This document shows positions 18,084-26,732 of a DNA stretch of 56,710 bases, piece after piece. Both the position numbers and the translations under genes were made by a program. The stretch lies in assembly GCA_030066785.1 (NCBI GenBank), contig JASJAZ010000006.1, positions 67,504 to 124,213 on the forward strand. Direction: 5' to 3'. The notes below the pieces were generated by a model, which had not been told where the DNA came from, did not search any database, and worked only from the letters and a program-made list of their open reading frames with translations. Source of the DNA: Desulfobacterales bacterium. Its GTDB lineage: Bacteria > Desulfobacterota > Desulfobacteria > Desulfobacterales > JASJAZ01. Each line of letters opens with the position of its first letter. The first letter of the stretch is position 1.

Positions 18084-20252
18084 ATGGCTTTACCACTATC
18101 TCAAAATGCTAAAATGGTGCTGCAAAAACGATATTTAGAAAAGGACTCTGATGGAACACCCATTGAGAGCCCAGAAGAATTATTTCAGCGTGTGGCGCAA
18201 AGTATTGCACAAGCCGACCGTTTTTTCGATCCGAAAGCGAATATTGATAAAACGTGTGCCAAATTTCTTCAATTGATGACCAACCTATGGTTTTTACCGA
18301 ACTCCCCCACTTTAATGAATGCCGGGCGTCCTTTAGGGCAATTAGCAGCTTGTTTTGTGCTTCCCATTGAAGACTCAATGGAAAGTATATTTGAAACTTT
18401 AAAGGACGCCGCGATCATTCATAAAAGCGGGGGGGGTACCGGTTTTTCCTTCGCGCGCATCCGCCCGGAAAAAGATGCGGTTCTGTCTACTGCCGGTGTA
18501 TCCAGTGGTCCTCTATCCTTTATGAGTATTTTCGATGTGGCCACTGAAACAGTCAAACAAGGAGGAACTCGCCGGGGTGCAAATATGGGGATTCTGCGAA
18601 TTGATCACCCCGATATTGAAAAATTTATAACCGCTAAAAATAATTTGACACAATTAAATAATTTCAACATTTCTGTAGCGATTACCAATTCATTTATCCA
18701 AGCACTCGAAAATGGATCGGACTATAATCTCATTAATCCCCGAAACGGTAAAACCGTTACGTGTGTTTCGGCTGAAAAAATTTTTGACCTTTTGATTGAT
18801 GCTGCATGGAACAGTGGTGAACCGGGCGTTATCTTCATCGATCATATCAACCGCCACAATCCAACTCCCCAACTTGGGCAAATTGAAGCCACTAATCCTT
18901 GTGGTGAACAACCATTGCTTCCTTACGAATCCTGCACGCTGGGCTCAATTAACTTATCAAAAATGGTTACGCGTGGCGCAATCAATTACAAACGTTTGGC
19001 TAAAGTCGTAAGCGATTCGGTCCATTTTCTGGATAATGTTATTGAAATCAATCAATACCCATTGCCAATAATAAAAACTACCAGCCAGCAGACACGTAAA
19101 ATTGGTCTGGGTGTCATGGGGTTTGCCGATTTGCTGATCCAATTGCAAATTCCCTACGATTGTGAGGCAGCCGTTTCACACGCTGAAGAGATTATGGCTT
19201 TCATTGCCGATGAGGCTGGCAAAGCATCTGCCGCTCTGGCAAAAAAACGGGGCAATTTTCCGGCTTTCCCTCAAAGCAAGTTTGACAAATCAACCATTCG
19301 CCACAAACGCAATGCCACCACCACGACAATCGCGCCAACCGGCACGATTAGTATCATCGCCGGCACAACCAGCGGAATTGAACCACTTTTTGCCGTTGCC
19401 CATGTCCGTCATGTATTGGACGGGCAATCGCTACCGGAAATCCATCCCTTATTTTTAAAAATTGCTAAAAAAGAAGGTTTTTATCGTCCGGGACTAATTG
19501 AAGACATTGCTAAAACAGGCTCGGTTCAATCCATCGATTCGATTCCAGATTGGATCAAGCAAATATTTAGAACGTCGCATGATATATCACCCGAATGGCA
19601 TATTAAAATTCAGTCTGCGTTTCAAAAGCATACCGATAATGCCGTTTCTAAAACCGTCAATTTCCCTGCTGAAGCTACCCGCGAAGATGTTCGCAAGGTA
19701 TATCTAAGCGCCTATCAACTTGGCTGCAAAGGCGTTACCATCTATCGCTATGGGAGTCGCGATAAACAGGTCCTTAACATCGGTATGGAGGCCCAAGATC
19801 CGGCGAAAATCGCTCCTCGCCCCCGCCCCATTCGAACCCAGGGCATTACTGAAAGGATGCAAACGGGCTGCGGCAAACTATATGTTACCGTTAATGCGGA
19901 TACAGCCGGCATGTGCGAGGTTTTTGCGCAGATGGGCAAAACCGGCGGATGTGCTTCCTCACAAATCGAAGCCACCGGACGTTTAATTTCGCTCGCTTTG
20001 CGGTCTGGTGTGAAAGTGGATGCCGTAATAAAACAACTGGTGGGGATTCGATGTCCCTCTCCGACTTGGCAAAATGGAAAGATGGTATTATCGTGTCCGG
20101 ATGCCATCTCCCAGGTTCTAGAAAATTTGACGGAATCAGACTATACTGATACCCCTTCAATGATGGGGGTTTGTCCGGATTGCGGTGGCACCATTGCCCA
20201 CGAGGAGGGGTGCCTTGTATGTCACGCGTGCGGCTTTTCCAAATGCGGATAA
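18084..20252 (+). CDS. nrdJ: Adenosylcobalamin-dependent ribonucleotide reductase (class II)
   Basis: This 722-residue enzyme reduces ribonucleotides to deoxyribonucleotides using B12 to generate the thiyl radical, so it needs no oxygen. Family marks include the phosphate-binding HKSGGGTGFSFARIRP, TRRGANMG, the active-site NPCGEQPLLPYESC with the central cysteine, and the ATIAPTGTISIIAGTTSGIEP-like stretch. After the catalytic domain there is a TSCPD-type domain (about 600-690) and a C-terminal zinc-ribbon tail CPDCGG...CHACGFSKCG, probably the redox-active tail. A run of eight G at 18429-18436 encodes the glycine loop. No cobalamin riboswitch is visible in the short upstream gap. Confidence 0.95.
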   Translation: MALPLSQNAKMVLQKRYLEKDSDGTPIESPEELFQRVAQSIAQADRFFDPKANIDKTCAKFLQLMTNLWFLPNSPTLMNAGRPLGQLAACFVLPIEDSMESIFETLKDAAIIHKSGGGTGFSFARIRPEKDAVLSTAGVSSGPLSFMSIFDVATETVKQGGTRRGANMGILRIDHPDIEKFITAKNNLTQLNNFNISVAITNSFIQALENGSDYNLINPRNGKTVTCVSAEKIFDLLIDAAWNSGEPGVIFIDHINRHNPTPQLGQIEATNPCGEQPLLPYESCTLGSINLSKMVTRGAINYKRLAKVVSDSVHFLDNVIEINQYPLPIIKTTSQQTRKIGLGVMGFADLLIQLQIPYDCEAAVSHAEEIMAFIADEAGKASAALAKKRGNFPAFPQSKFDKSTIRHKRNATTTTIAPTGTISIIAGTTSGIEPLFAVAHVRHVLDGQSLPEIHPLFLKIAKKEGFYRPGLIEDIAKTGSVQSIDSIPDWIKQIFRTSHDISPEWHIKIQSAFQKHTDNAVSKTVNFPAEATREDVRKVYLSAYQLGCKGVTIYRYGSRDKQVLNIGMEAQDPAKIAPRPRPIRTQGITERMQTGCGKLYVTVNADTAGMCEVFAQMGKTGGCASSQIEATGRLISLALRSGVKVDAVIKQLVGIRCPSPTWQNGKMVLSCPDAISQVLENLTESDYTDTPSMMGVCPDCGGTIAHEEGCLVCHACGFSKCG

Positions 20253-20301
20253 TTAGTTATAGATAATTGGCAATATAACAATAAAATCAAACAACAAATT
20301 T

Positions 20302-20886
20302 TTATTTAAAAATAAATTTTATCAGTACAAATCCTGCTACCAAAAGTACTGTAAAGCTAATAGCTAAAATATCAAAATAGCGGTCGATAAAGGCTTGAAT
20401 GCGCGGACCAAAAACATAAATCAGACTGCCAACCAAGTAAAACCGCGCAGAACGAGAAATCACGGAGGCAAACAGAAAAACCGTGAAATTGATATTGAAA
20501 GCCCCTGCCGAAATGGTGAACACTTTATAGGGAATGGGTGTAAAACCGGCAATACCAATAGCCCAGGCATCATAGGCTGTATATAGCGACCGGATATAAT
20601 CAAATTTGTTTGCCAACCCATAAAACTCTATGATTTGGTACCCTAATCCTGCCATAAATTGCCAACCGATTAAATATCCCAAGCATCCGCCGAGCACCGA
20701 TCCTGCTGAACAGACCAGTGCGTAATTAAGAGCTTTGGCAGGGCGTGCAACAGCAAGTGCAATGAGCAAAATATCTGGGGGAATGGGAAAAAAAGAAGAT
20801 TCACAGAATGCCAGCACAAATAACGCCCATGTTCCATAAGGCGTTTCAGCCCAATGTAACACCCAGTCATATAGTCGCCGGAGCAC
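20302..20886 (-). CDS. YqaA-type VTT-domain (DedA-like) membrane protein
   Basis: This 194-residue inner-membrane protein has about five hydrophobic segments and the VTT/SNARE-associated motifs: an ESSFFPIPPDILLIALAVA re-entrant loop near the N-terminus and a GFTPIPYKVFTISAGAF loop in the middle. DedA/VTT proteins are linked to lipid carrier flipping and membrane homeostasis; the YqaA branch is less studied. The start is a GTG two bases after the pcm stop, so the two genes are very likely translationally linked. It converges with nrdJ across 49 bases. Confidence 0.85.
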   Translation of the reverse strand: MLRRLYDWVLHWAETPYGTWALFVLAFCESSFFPIPPDILLIALAVARPAKALNYALVCSAGSVLGGCLGYLIGWQFMAGLGYQIIEFYGLANKFDYIRSLYTAYDAWAIGIAGFTPIPYKVFTISAGAFNINFTVFLFASVISRSARFYLVGSLIYVFGPRIQAFIDRYFDILAISFTVLLVAGFVLIKFIFK

Positions 20887-20888
20887 GG

Positions 20889-21548
20889 CTATTCTTTCCA
20901 GCCCTGCTCACCGATCAATTTGACAAAGCGGCATCCCCCTAAATTCGTTCGATGGATGGCACCACGATGATCCTTGTGCAATTTGATCAGATCTTGAGCG
21001 TATTGATTGCCGACGGGGATGATCATCCGACCGCCATTTATTAATTGGTTTAACAAGACTTGAGGTACTTCAGGGGATCCCGCGGTCACAATGATAGCGT
21101 CAAAAGGGCTTTCTTGTTTCCAACCGGTTGTCCCATCCGAATATTTGGTGACAATATTGTGATAGTGAAGACGATCAAACAATCGCCTTGTTTTTACTAG
21201 CAGCGAATGAATCCGTTCGATGGTATAAACACGATAAACAATCTCGGCTAAAATCGCAGCTTGGTATCCCGAACCAGTACCAATCTCAAGAACCCGATCG
21301 TCTTTTTTCAGGTCAAGGGCTTGCGTCATTTCTGCGACAATAAATGGTTGCGAGATTGTTTGGTGTTCTCCGATAGGAAGCGGAAAATCGCTATAGGCTT
21401 GATCCATCAACGCTTCACTAACAAATAAATGGCGCGGAACTTTCCGAAATGCACCCAGAACAAAAGGATCTGATATTCCCCGCGCTTCTAGCTGATTTGT
21501 GACCATTTCGTCGCGAAGTTTTTCAAATTTTTTGGTATTAATCGCCAT
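20889..21548 (-). CDS. pcm: Protein-L-isoaspartate O-methyltransferase
   Basis: Pcm methylates L-isoaspartyl residues in aged proteins to start their repair. The 219-residue protein is full length. The characteristic IGEHQTISQPFIVAEMTQAL segment precedes the SAM-binding motif VLEIGTGSGYQAAILAE, and the later GRMIIPVGNQ is also typical. It is the first gene of a two-gene unit with the VTT membrane protein. The upstream 287 bases to the next gene contain no gene I can recognise. Confidence 0.93.
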   Translation of the reverse strand: MAINTKKFEKLRDEMVTNQLEARGISDPFVLGAFRKVPRHLFVSEALMDQAYSDFPLPIGEHQTISQPFIVAEMTQALDLKKDDRVLEIGTGSGYQAAILAEIVYRVYTIERIHSLLVKTRRLFDRLHYHNIVTKYSDGTTGWKQESPFDAIIVTAGSPEVPQVLLNQLINGGRMIIPVGNQYAQDLIKLHKDHRGAIHRTNLGGCRFVKLIGEQGWKE

Positions 21549-21835
21549 AAGTGGCTATTTATCCAATGGTTGGTATGAGGTCAATAGGTACCGATATATA
21601 TAACATATTTTCGCGAAACCGCTTCAGCGTTCATTGGATAACACAAAACCGAGCCATCTCAATGCCAATGCCAACATTGGCTGCAGGTCTCTTGTTGCCT
21701 AACCAAAAAGCTCCCTTTTCTTAGTTCATTGATAAGCAACGGTTTATCAAATTGATAATAAAGAGTGGGTACTGCCATACGGCTTGAGTAGAGAGATAGA
21801 TGCGAGGAAAAAATCAAAGCAAATATTGGCTGCAC

Positions 21836-22423
21836 CTATATTTTGTAGATAATTCTTTTTTCAGAAATAATAATATCCACATACTTGTCGTGAGATTCCA
21901 TGGGGATCTGTGGCAAGATTTGCTTCTCATAAGCCAGTGCGACTTTGCGCGTGGTAATTGAAAGCTCTGGAATTAAACGATCATAGTAACCTTCGCCAGA
22001 TCCTATACGGCCGCCTTTTTCGTCAAAGGTAACGCCTGGGATAATAGCAATATCAATATATTCAATGGGAACCGTTTTGCATTTCTCCGGATCGGGCTCT
22101 AACTTACCCCGCAATCCCATTTTTAAATCCGTTTCTAAATTATCAACCTTAAAAAGCGTCATGGAATAGTTATCGGGATCAAAACCAGGCAAAATGACAA
22201 TTTTGCTTTCTTGAAAACACCTTTTTAAGATGCTGTTCGTGGTGACTTCAACTGGAGAATTGATGTATAATAGCGAAACATTTGATTCCAAAAAATTGGC
22301 AAAATCAAACAACCGTTCTTCTATCCGATTGGCCATTGCAGTAATATCATCAGCTGGCAAAGATCCGAGCAATTCCATTGTTTCCTGACGAATTTCAGCT
22401 TTCTTTTGGAATATTTCATCCAT
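21836..22423 (-). CDS. fau: 5-formyltetrahydrofolate cyclo-ligase
   Basis: This enzyme converts 5-formyl-THF to 5,10-methenyl-THF with ATP, returning stored folate to the active pool. The protein is 195 residues from the chosen start. Family marks are the ATP-binding basic N-terminal region (KKAEIRQE) and the C-terminal GRIGSGEGYYDRLIPEL loop. The frame is open to 22486, but the ATG at 22423 has AGGAG eight bases ahead and starts where homologues do. A hairpin followed by five T on the coding strand lies 55-85 bases upstream. The gene appears monocistronic. Confidence 0.9.
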   Translation of the reverse strand: MDEIFQKKAEIRQETMELLGSLPADDITAMANRIEERLFDFANFLESNVSLLYINSPVEVTTNSILKRCFQESKIVILPGFDPDNYSMTLFKVDNLETDLKMGLRGKLEPDPEKCKTVPIEYIDIAIIPGVTFDEKGGRIGSGEGYYDRLIPELSITTRKVALAYEKQILPQIPMESHDKYVDIIISEKRIIYKI

Positions 22424-22475
22424 GGACGACTCTCCTAATCGGCTATTTAATGGACATCCACTTAACAAATGCCAG

Positions 22476-22506
22476 TAAAAAGTCAATGCACATTAAGGCA
22501 TTGACT
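22476..22506 (-). terminator. Hairpin with T run in the leader of the cyclo-ligase gene
   Basis: AGTCAATGC (22481-22489) pairs perfectly with GCATTGACT (22498-22506), 9 bp with an 8-base loop. Read on the minus strand it is followed immediately by TTTTTA. This is terminator-like but lies upstream of the minus-strand gene, so it could end a short upstream transcript or act as an attenuator. Confidence 0.45.
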
Positions 22507-22674
22507 ATCATAAGGGGCCCAAGTATAAATATATTTTGCAAAAAATAGATGGATAAACATCAACTCTATCTTAAAATAACAAATTCTAAGTTTAATCATC
22601 CCCCAAGATATCCATAATTATAATACATTATATCATATTTTTTAAGTCAATTATTTAGCATTTTAGGAACAACC

Positions 22675-23949
22675 ATGCTGGAAATCAAATTTTTAAGGCA
22701 AAATTTGTCATTGATTCAAAAAGCCCTTGATGTACGGGGAGAAACTGTCGACCTTGATGCGTTTATTAAGCAAGACAGCGAACGCCGCGCGATACTGCTT
22801 GAAATCGAGGATCTGCGCCATCAACGCAATTCCGTATCGGAAAAAATTGCCCAAATGAAAAAAAACCATGAAGATGCTACCAGCCTAATTGACGATATGC
22901 GAAGCGTATCATCAAACATTAAAAATTTAGAAAAATCTCTTGGGGCATCAGAAGAAGCTATCGAAACAATTTTGATGGGAATACCAAACATTCCGCATAC
23001 ATCTGTGCCTATTGGTCGGAATGAATCGGACAATACGGTTGTTAAACAAGTCGGCGCCACCACCGCGTTTGATTATCAGCCCCAGGCGCATTGGGATCTT
23101 GGGGAAAAGTTAAACATCTTGGATTTTACCAGAGCATCCAAAATAACCGGGGCTCGTTTTCCGATGTATTACGGAACGGGGGCTGCGCTTGAGAGAGCTC
23201 TCATTAGCTTCATGCTGGATATTCACACTAAAAAGCACGGTTATCGTGAGGTACTGCCTCCTTTTATTGTAAATCAATCCGCCATGACGAATACAGGCCA
23301 GCTACCGAAATTTGAAGAAGACCTTTTTAAATTGCAAAACTGGGATTATTTTTTGATACCCACAGCTGAAGTTCCGGTAACCAATATTCACCAAGGTGAA
23401 ATTCTCGATGCAGAATCATTTCCCATTAAATACACTGCATTTACGCCCTGTTTTCGTTCGGAAGCCGGCTCATACGGCAAAGATACCCGCGGCCTTATTC
23501 GTCAACATCAATTCAACAAAGTCGAATTGGTAAAATTTGCCCACCCGGATAATTCTTACGATGAATTGGAAACCCTACTGCAAAATGCTGAAAGGATTTT
23601 ACAAGAACTGAAACTTCCTTACCAAGTGATTAACCTCTGCACGGGGGATCTTGGTTTTTCAGCAGCCAAAACCTATGATATTGAAGTCTGGATGCCTGCC
23701 CAGGGTGCTTACCGCGAGATCTCTTCGTGCAGTAATTTTGAAGATTTTCAGGCGCGCCGCGCGAACATCCGATTCAGGCAGAAAGGCCATAAGGGTACTC
23801 GACTGGTGCACACCCTAAATGGCTCGGGATTAGCTGTTGGTAGAACCTTTGCTGCAATTTTAGAGAATTATCAGCAAGCTGATGGATCTGTTATTATCCC
23901 AGAAGTTCTGCGTAGCTATCTGGGTGGTATAGAAAGAATTTCTCCGTGA
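22675..23949 (+). CDS. serS: Seryl-tRNA synthetase
   Basis: SerS is the class II enzyme charging tRNA-Ser. The 424-residue protein has the N-terminal antiparallel coiled-coil arm (about residues 25-105, rich in K and E) that grips the tRNA. In the catalytic core, motif 2 reads [20 protein letters not shown] with the ATP-binding arginine, [10 protein letters not shown] follows, and the motif 3 region is [18 protein letters not shown]. Length and order are normal. The stop codon overlaps the GTG start of thrC (GTGA), so the two are translationally coupled. Confidence 0.97.
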   Translation: MLEIKFLRQNLSLIQKALDVRGETVDLDAFIKQDSERRAILLEIEDLRHQRNSVSEKIAQMKKNHEDATSLIDDMRSVSSNIKNLEKSLGASEEAIETILMGIPNIPHTSVPIGRNESDNTVVKQVGATTAFDYQPQAHWDLGEKLNILDFTRASKITGARFPMYYGTGAALERALISFMLDIHTKKHGYREVLPPFIVNQSAMTNTGQLPKFEEDLFKLQNWDYFLIPTAEVPVTNIHQGEILDAESFPIKYTAFTPCFRSEAGSYGKDTRGLIRQHQFNKVELVKFAHPDNSYDELETLLQNAERILQELKLPYQVINLCTGDLGFSAAKTYDIEVWMPAQGAYREISSCSNFEDFQARRANIRFRQKGHKGTRLVHTLNGSGLAVGRTFAAILENYQQADGSVIIPEVLRSYLGGIERISP

Positions 23950-25454
23950 AATTAGAAGATTTTCCACAGGATATTCAACAGGCAATCATTCCTAAACCGC
24001 ACGGCCGAATGGTTTATCGCTGTCTGGGGTGTACTGCCGAATATGAAATCAAAAAACTCTTGTATACCTGCCCAGAATGCAGCCAGGTCCTTTTGCTTCA
24101 TGATCCCGACGCCGATCGGCTAAAATCTACATCCGGTGCAAAATGGCGTCGTATATTTGATTATCGCAAAATGCTTAACCATACAGCACTTAAAGGAATA
24201 TACCGGTACCATGAATTCATCAGCCCCATCTTGCCATTGGACACCATCGTTTATTTGGGCGAGGGACATACGCCCATAATTGAAGCCAATCGTTTCCTTA
24301 CAGAAAAAGTGGGCATGCAGTTTTATTTCAAAAATGATGGGCAGAACCCGAGTGCTTCATTCAAAGACCGGGGAATGGCAAGCGCCCTTAGCTATATTCA
24401 CTTTTTGATACGCAAAAATTATATCCCAAATGTATTGGCAATCTGTGCTTCCACTGGCGACACTTCAGCTGCCGCAGCATTGTACGCATCCTATTTGCAG
24501 CCCACAATAAAATCGGCTGTTCTTCTGCCTCACAAAAAAATAACCCCCCAACAGCTTTCCCAGCCATTGGGAAGTGGTGCCACCGTTTTTGAAATACCAG
24601 GGGTATTTGACGACTGTATGAAAGTCGTTGAAGCATTGTCGGAAAGCCATAACGTCGCACTGCTAAATTCCAAAAACGCTTGGCGCATTCTGGGACAAGA
24701 ATCTTATTCCTATGAAATTGCTCAAGATTTAGAATACGATCTTAAAAATAAAGTGGTGGTGCTACCGATCGGCAACGCCGGAAATATTACAGCGGTTTTA
24801 AATGGTTTTTTAAAATTTTTTGAAGCAGGCATTATTTCCCACTTACCAAAAATCATCGGTGTCCAATCTAATCACGCTAGTCCCGTATTTCAATATTACA
24901 AGGAATCCGATCCACATAAACGGAAATTTGAACCGGTAGTGGTTAGACCAAGTGTTGCCCAGGCCGCTATGATAGGAAATCCCGTTTCGATGCCCCGTGT
25001 TATCCAGTTGGTTGAACGTTATAATACGCAATCTCAACGTCCCAATGTTTTCATTGTGGAAGCTTTAGAGCAACAAATTATGGAATGGCAGCTGATTGCC
25101 AATCGCAATGGGCATATCGCCTGTACCCATGGTGGTGAGTCGTTAGCGGGTCTGGTTTCAGCAAAAGAACAAGGCCTCGTTACCAGTGAAGAAATTGCCA
25201 TTATTAACTCCACGGCGCATGCACTTAAATTTAGCGGCTTTCAGGAAATGTATTTTAAAAATCAATTTCCTTCGGAATTTGAAGTCGTTCCCAAATCTGA
25301 ATTAATTAATTCACCTGTTTTGGTGAAACCATCACACGTTAAAAAATATCCCAAACCAAGCCAACCATTATCAGGTACTGAACTCAATGATTTTATAAAA
25401 GGGGTTGCAGAAGAAATCGCACAAAGGCTCAAATTAAATAAAGCAAGGAATTAA
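23946..25454 (+). CDS. thrC: Threonine synthase with N-terminal zinc ribbon
   Basis: This PLP enzyme makes threonine from O-phosphohomoserine. The 502-residue protein begins with a zinc-ribbon segment (Cys26, Cys29, Cys42, Cys45), followed by the type II PLP fold. PLP-binding Lys140 lies in [22 protein letters not shown] is the substrate-phosphate loop, and [11 protein letters not shown] is the PLP-phosphate loop. The C-terminal 40 residues extend beyond the fold. It starts with GTG overlapping the serS stop. A related PLP lyase is conceivable, but the motif set fits threonine synthase best. Confidence 0.92.
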   Translation: MKLEDFPQDIQQAIIPKPHGRMVYRCLGCTAEYEIKKLLYTCPECSQVLLLHDPDADRLKSTSGAKWRRIFDYRKMLNHTALKGIYRYHEFISPILPLDTIVYLGEGHTPIIEANRFLTEKVGMQFYFKNDGQNPSASFKDRGMASALSYIHFLIRKNYIPNVLAICASTGDTSAAAALYASYLQPTIKSAVLLPHKKITPQQLSQPLGSGATVFEIPGVFDDCMKVVEALSESHNVALLNSKNAWRILGQESYSYEIAQDLEYDLKNKVVVLPIGNAGNITAVLNGFLKFFEAGIISHLPKIIGVQSNHASPVFQYYKESDPHKRKFEPVVVRPSVAQAAMIGNPVSMPRVIQLVERYNTQSQRPNVFIVEALEQQIMEWQLIANRNGHIACTHGGESLAGLVSAKEQGLVTSEEIAIINSTAHALKFSGFQEMYFKNQFPSEFEVVPKSELINSPVLVKPSHVKKYPKPSQPLSGTELNDFIKGVAEEIAQRLKLNKARN

Positions 25455-25460
25455 CATCAT

Positions 25461-26249
25461 ATGAAATCAAAATATTACACATTTCATATTGGCTTAGGAG
25501 CAATGGCAATTATTTTTTTTCTTGGATTGATGTCCTGCGCTCCCGACAAAAAAATGCTTAAAAAAAAAGAGGAGCCCATTCGTGATTTGGGTTTAGCCTA
25601 CTATCAAAAAGATAACTTTAAGGCAGCGCTAAAAGAATTGCATAAAGCAGAAAAAATTTACGCTGATGACCATATTCTTCAAGATTATCTGGGGTTAACG
25701 TATTTAAAATTGAAGAATATCGATGAGGCCATCAAGCGGTTTAAACGTTCCATTGAACTAAAACCCAGCTACGCACCTGCTTACAACAATTTGGGCGTGG
25801 CTTATATGCAGATAAAAGAATGGGATCGCGCCATTGAAACCTTTAAGAAAATTACCAGTAACATCGTCTATGCCTCACCCCAGTACCCCCTCACCAATAT
25901 CGGTATTGCTTACCTTAAAAAGAATGAATACCAGCTGGCCATAAACTATTTCAATCAGGCATTGACCTATGAACCGAATCATGTTTCCGCGCTACAGGGG
26001 CTGGGGGAAACCTACTTGGTCATCAACAATGTTCCAGCAGCTATCGATGCGCTGGAAAAAGCAATTGGGTTGGATCCCCAGGCAGCCGATTTGTATCTTA
26101 GTTTAGCCCGAGGCTATCAATTAGCGGGTGATTTTAAGCAGGCGCTTTTTGCATATCGCCGTGTACTTCACTTAGCGCCTCGCACCCAATTGGCCAATCA
26201 AGCCCAAAAAGAAATCGATTATCTTAAGAGAACAACGAATGTCCATTAG
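25461..26249 (+). CDS. TPR lipoprotein, PilW/PilF-like
   Basis: This 262-residue protein has a lipoprotein signal peptide ending in the lipobox LMSC (cysteine at residue 26) and then six or so tetratricopeptide repeats, several with the canonical A-Y-N-N-L-G-V-A-Y pattern. TPR lipoproteins of this kind (PilW/PilF) assemble the outer-membrane PilQ secretin. The pilQ gene lies just across the intergenic region, convergent, which supports but does not prove a pilus role. The start ATG has AAGGAATT upstream and follows thrC by six bases, so it belongs to the serS-thrC transcription unit. Confidence 0.75.
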   Translation: MKSKYYTFHIGLGAMAIIFFLGLMSCAPDKKMLKKKEEPIRDLGLAYYQKDNFKAALKELHKAEKIYADDHILQDYLGLTYLKLKNIDEAIKRFKRSIELKPSYAPAYNNLGVAYMQIKEWDRAIETFKKITSNIVYASPQYPLTNIGIAYLKKNEYQLAINYFNQALTYEPNHVSALQGLGETYLVINNVPAAIDALEKAIGLDPQAADLYLSLARGYQLAGDFKQALFAYRRVLHLAPRTQLANQAQKEIDYLKRTTNVH

Positions 26250-26732
26250 CCTTTAGAAACTTTTTTCCGGTCCAAGGTTGGGTGCCCTTTTACTGCATTT
26301 CAGCCTGTTTTTGTAATCCAGTATAGTCCTCAAGATTGTCTGCAAGAGTCGAACTTGTGTATCCTCATGTAACGTCACTAATTTCAGAAGTCTCTAACAA
26401 ATTTTTCAAGTTTACCTACGACAGTCTATGCATATCAATCGGTTCCTTGCGCAAAAGAACGCCGCGTGTTTACCTCATTTTTGAAAAAGAAAAATGCATC
26501 CGCGGCAAAGACAGGCGAAACCAGAACTAAGCAACATAAAACTGAATGACTTTAATACTGCGTAACAAACCATTCATTGAGTTATACTAGTGTTATTTTT
26601 GAAGGCGAGTTTGAATCACCACCGCCATGAGCGACGGGACTTAGGCAACTAATGCAATAACGAAAAACCCTGCGGCCAGCTTGGCGCTTGGCAACAGGGT
26701 TTTTTTTGTTGATAATTGATACGCTAAATGAA
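26250..26732. other. Structured gene-free region between TPR lipoprotein gene and pilQ
   Basis: These 483 bases between convergent genes hold no recognisable coding sequence. They do contain a two-part hairpin: GCCGCG (26461-26466) with CGCGGC (26501-26506), enclosing CATTTTT (26476-26482) with AAAAATG (26490-26496). A strong terminator follows at 26663-26707, more than 400 bases after the TPR stop codon. This could be a long structured 3' untranslated region or an independent small RNA; TATACT at 26583-26588 is a possible -10 element for the latter. Confidence 0.4.
26663..26707. terminator. Bidirectional intrinsic terminator
   Basis: AAAAACCCTG (26663-26672) pairs with CAGGGTTTTT (26695-26704), with a run of eight T (26700-26707) on the plus strand and five T on the minus strand. 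It lies just downstream of pilQ and would also end plus-strand transcripts from the thrC-TPR side. Confidence 0.85.

Noticed and set aside
22507-22660. 6S RNA in front of the cyclo-ligase gene
   Set aside because: The stretch does not fold into a closed long hairpin with a central bubble by eye; only the terminal stem with a T run is convincing.
26604-26620. T-arm-like stem-loop on the minus strand (GGTGA, TTCAAAC, TCGCC)
   Set aside because: No matching acceptor, D or anticodon arm could be found around it, so it is not a tRNA or tmRNA.
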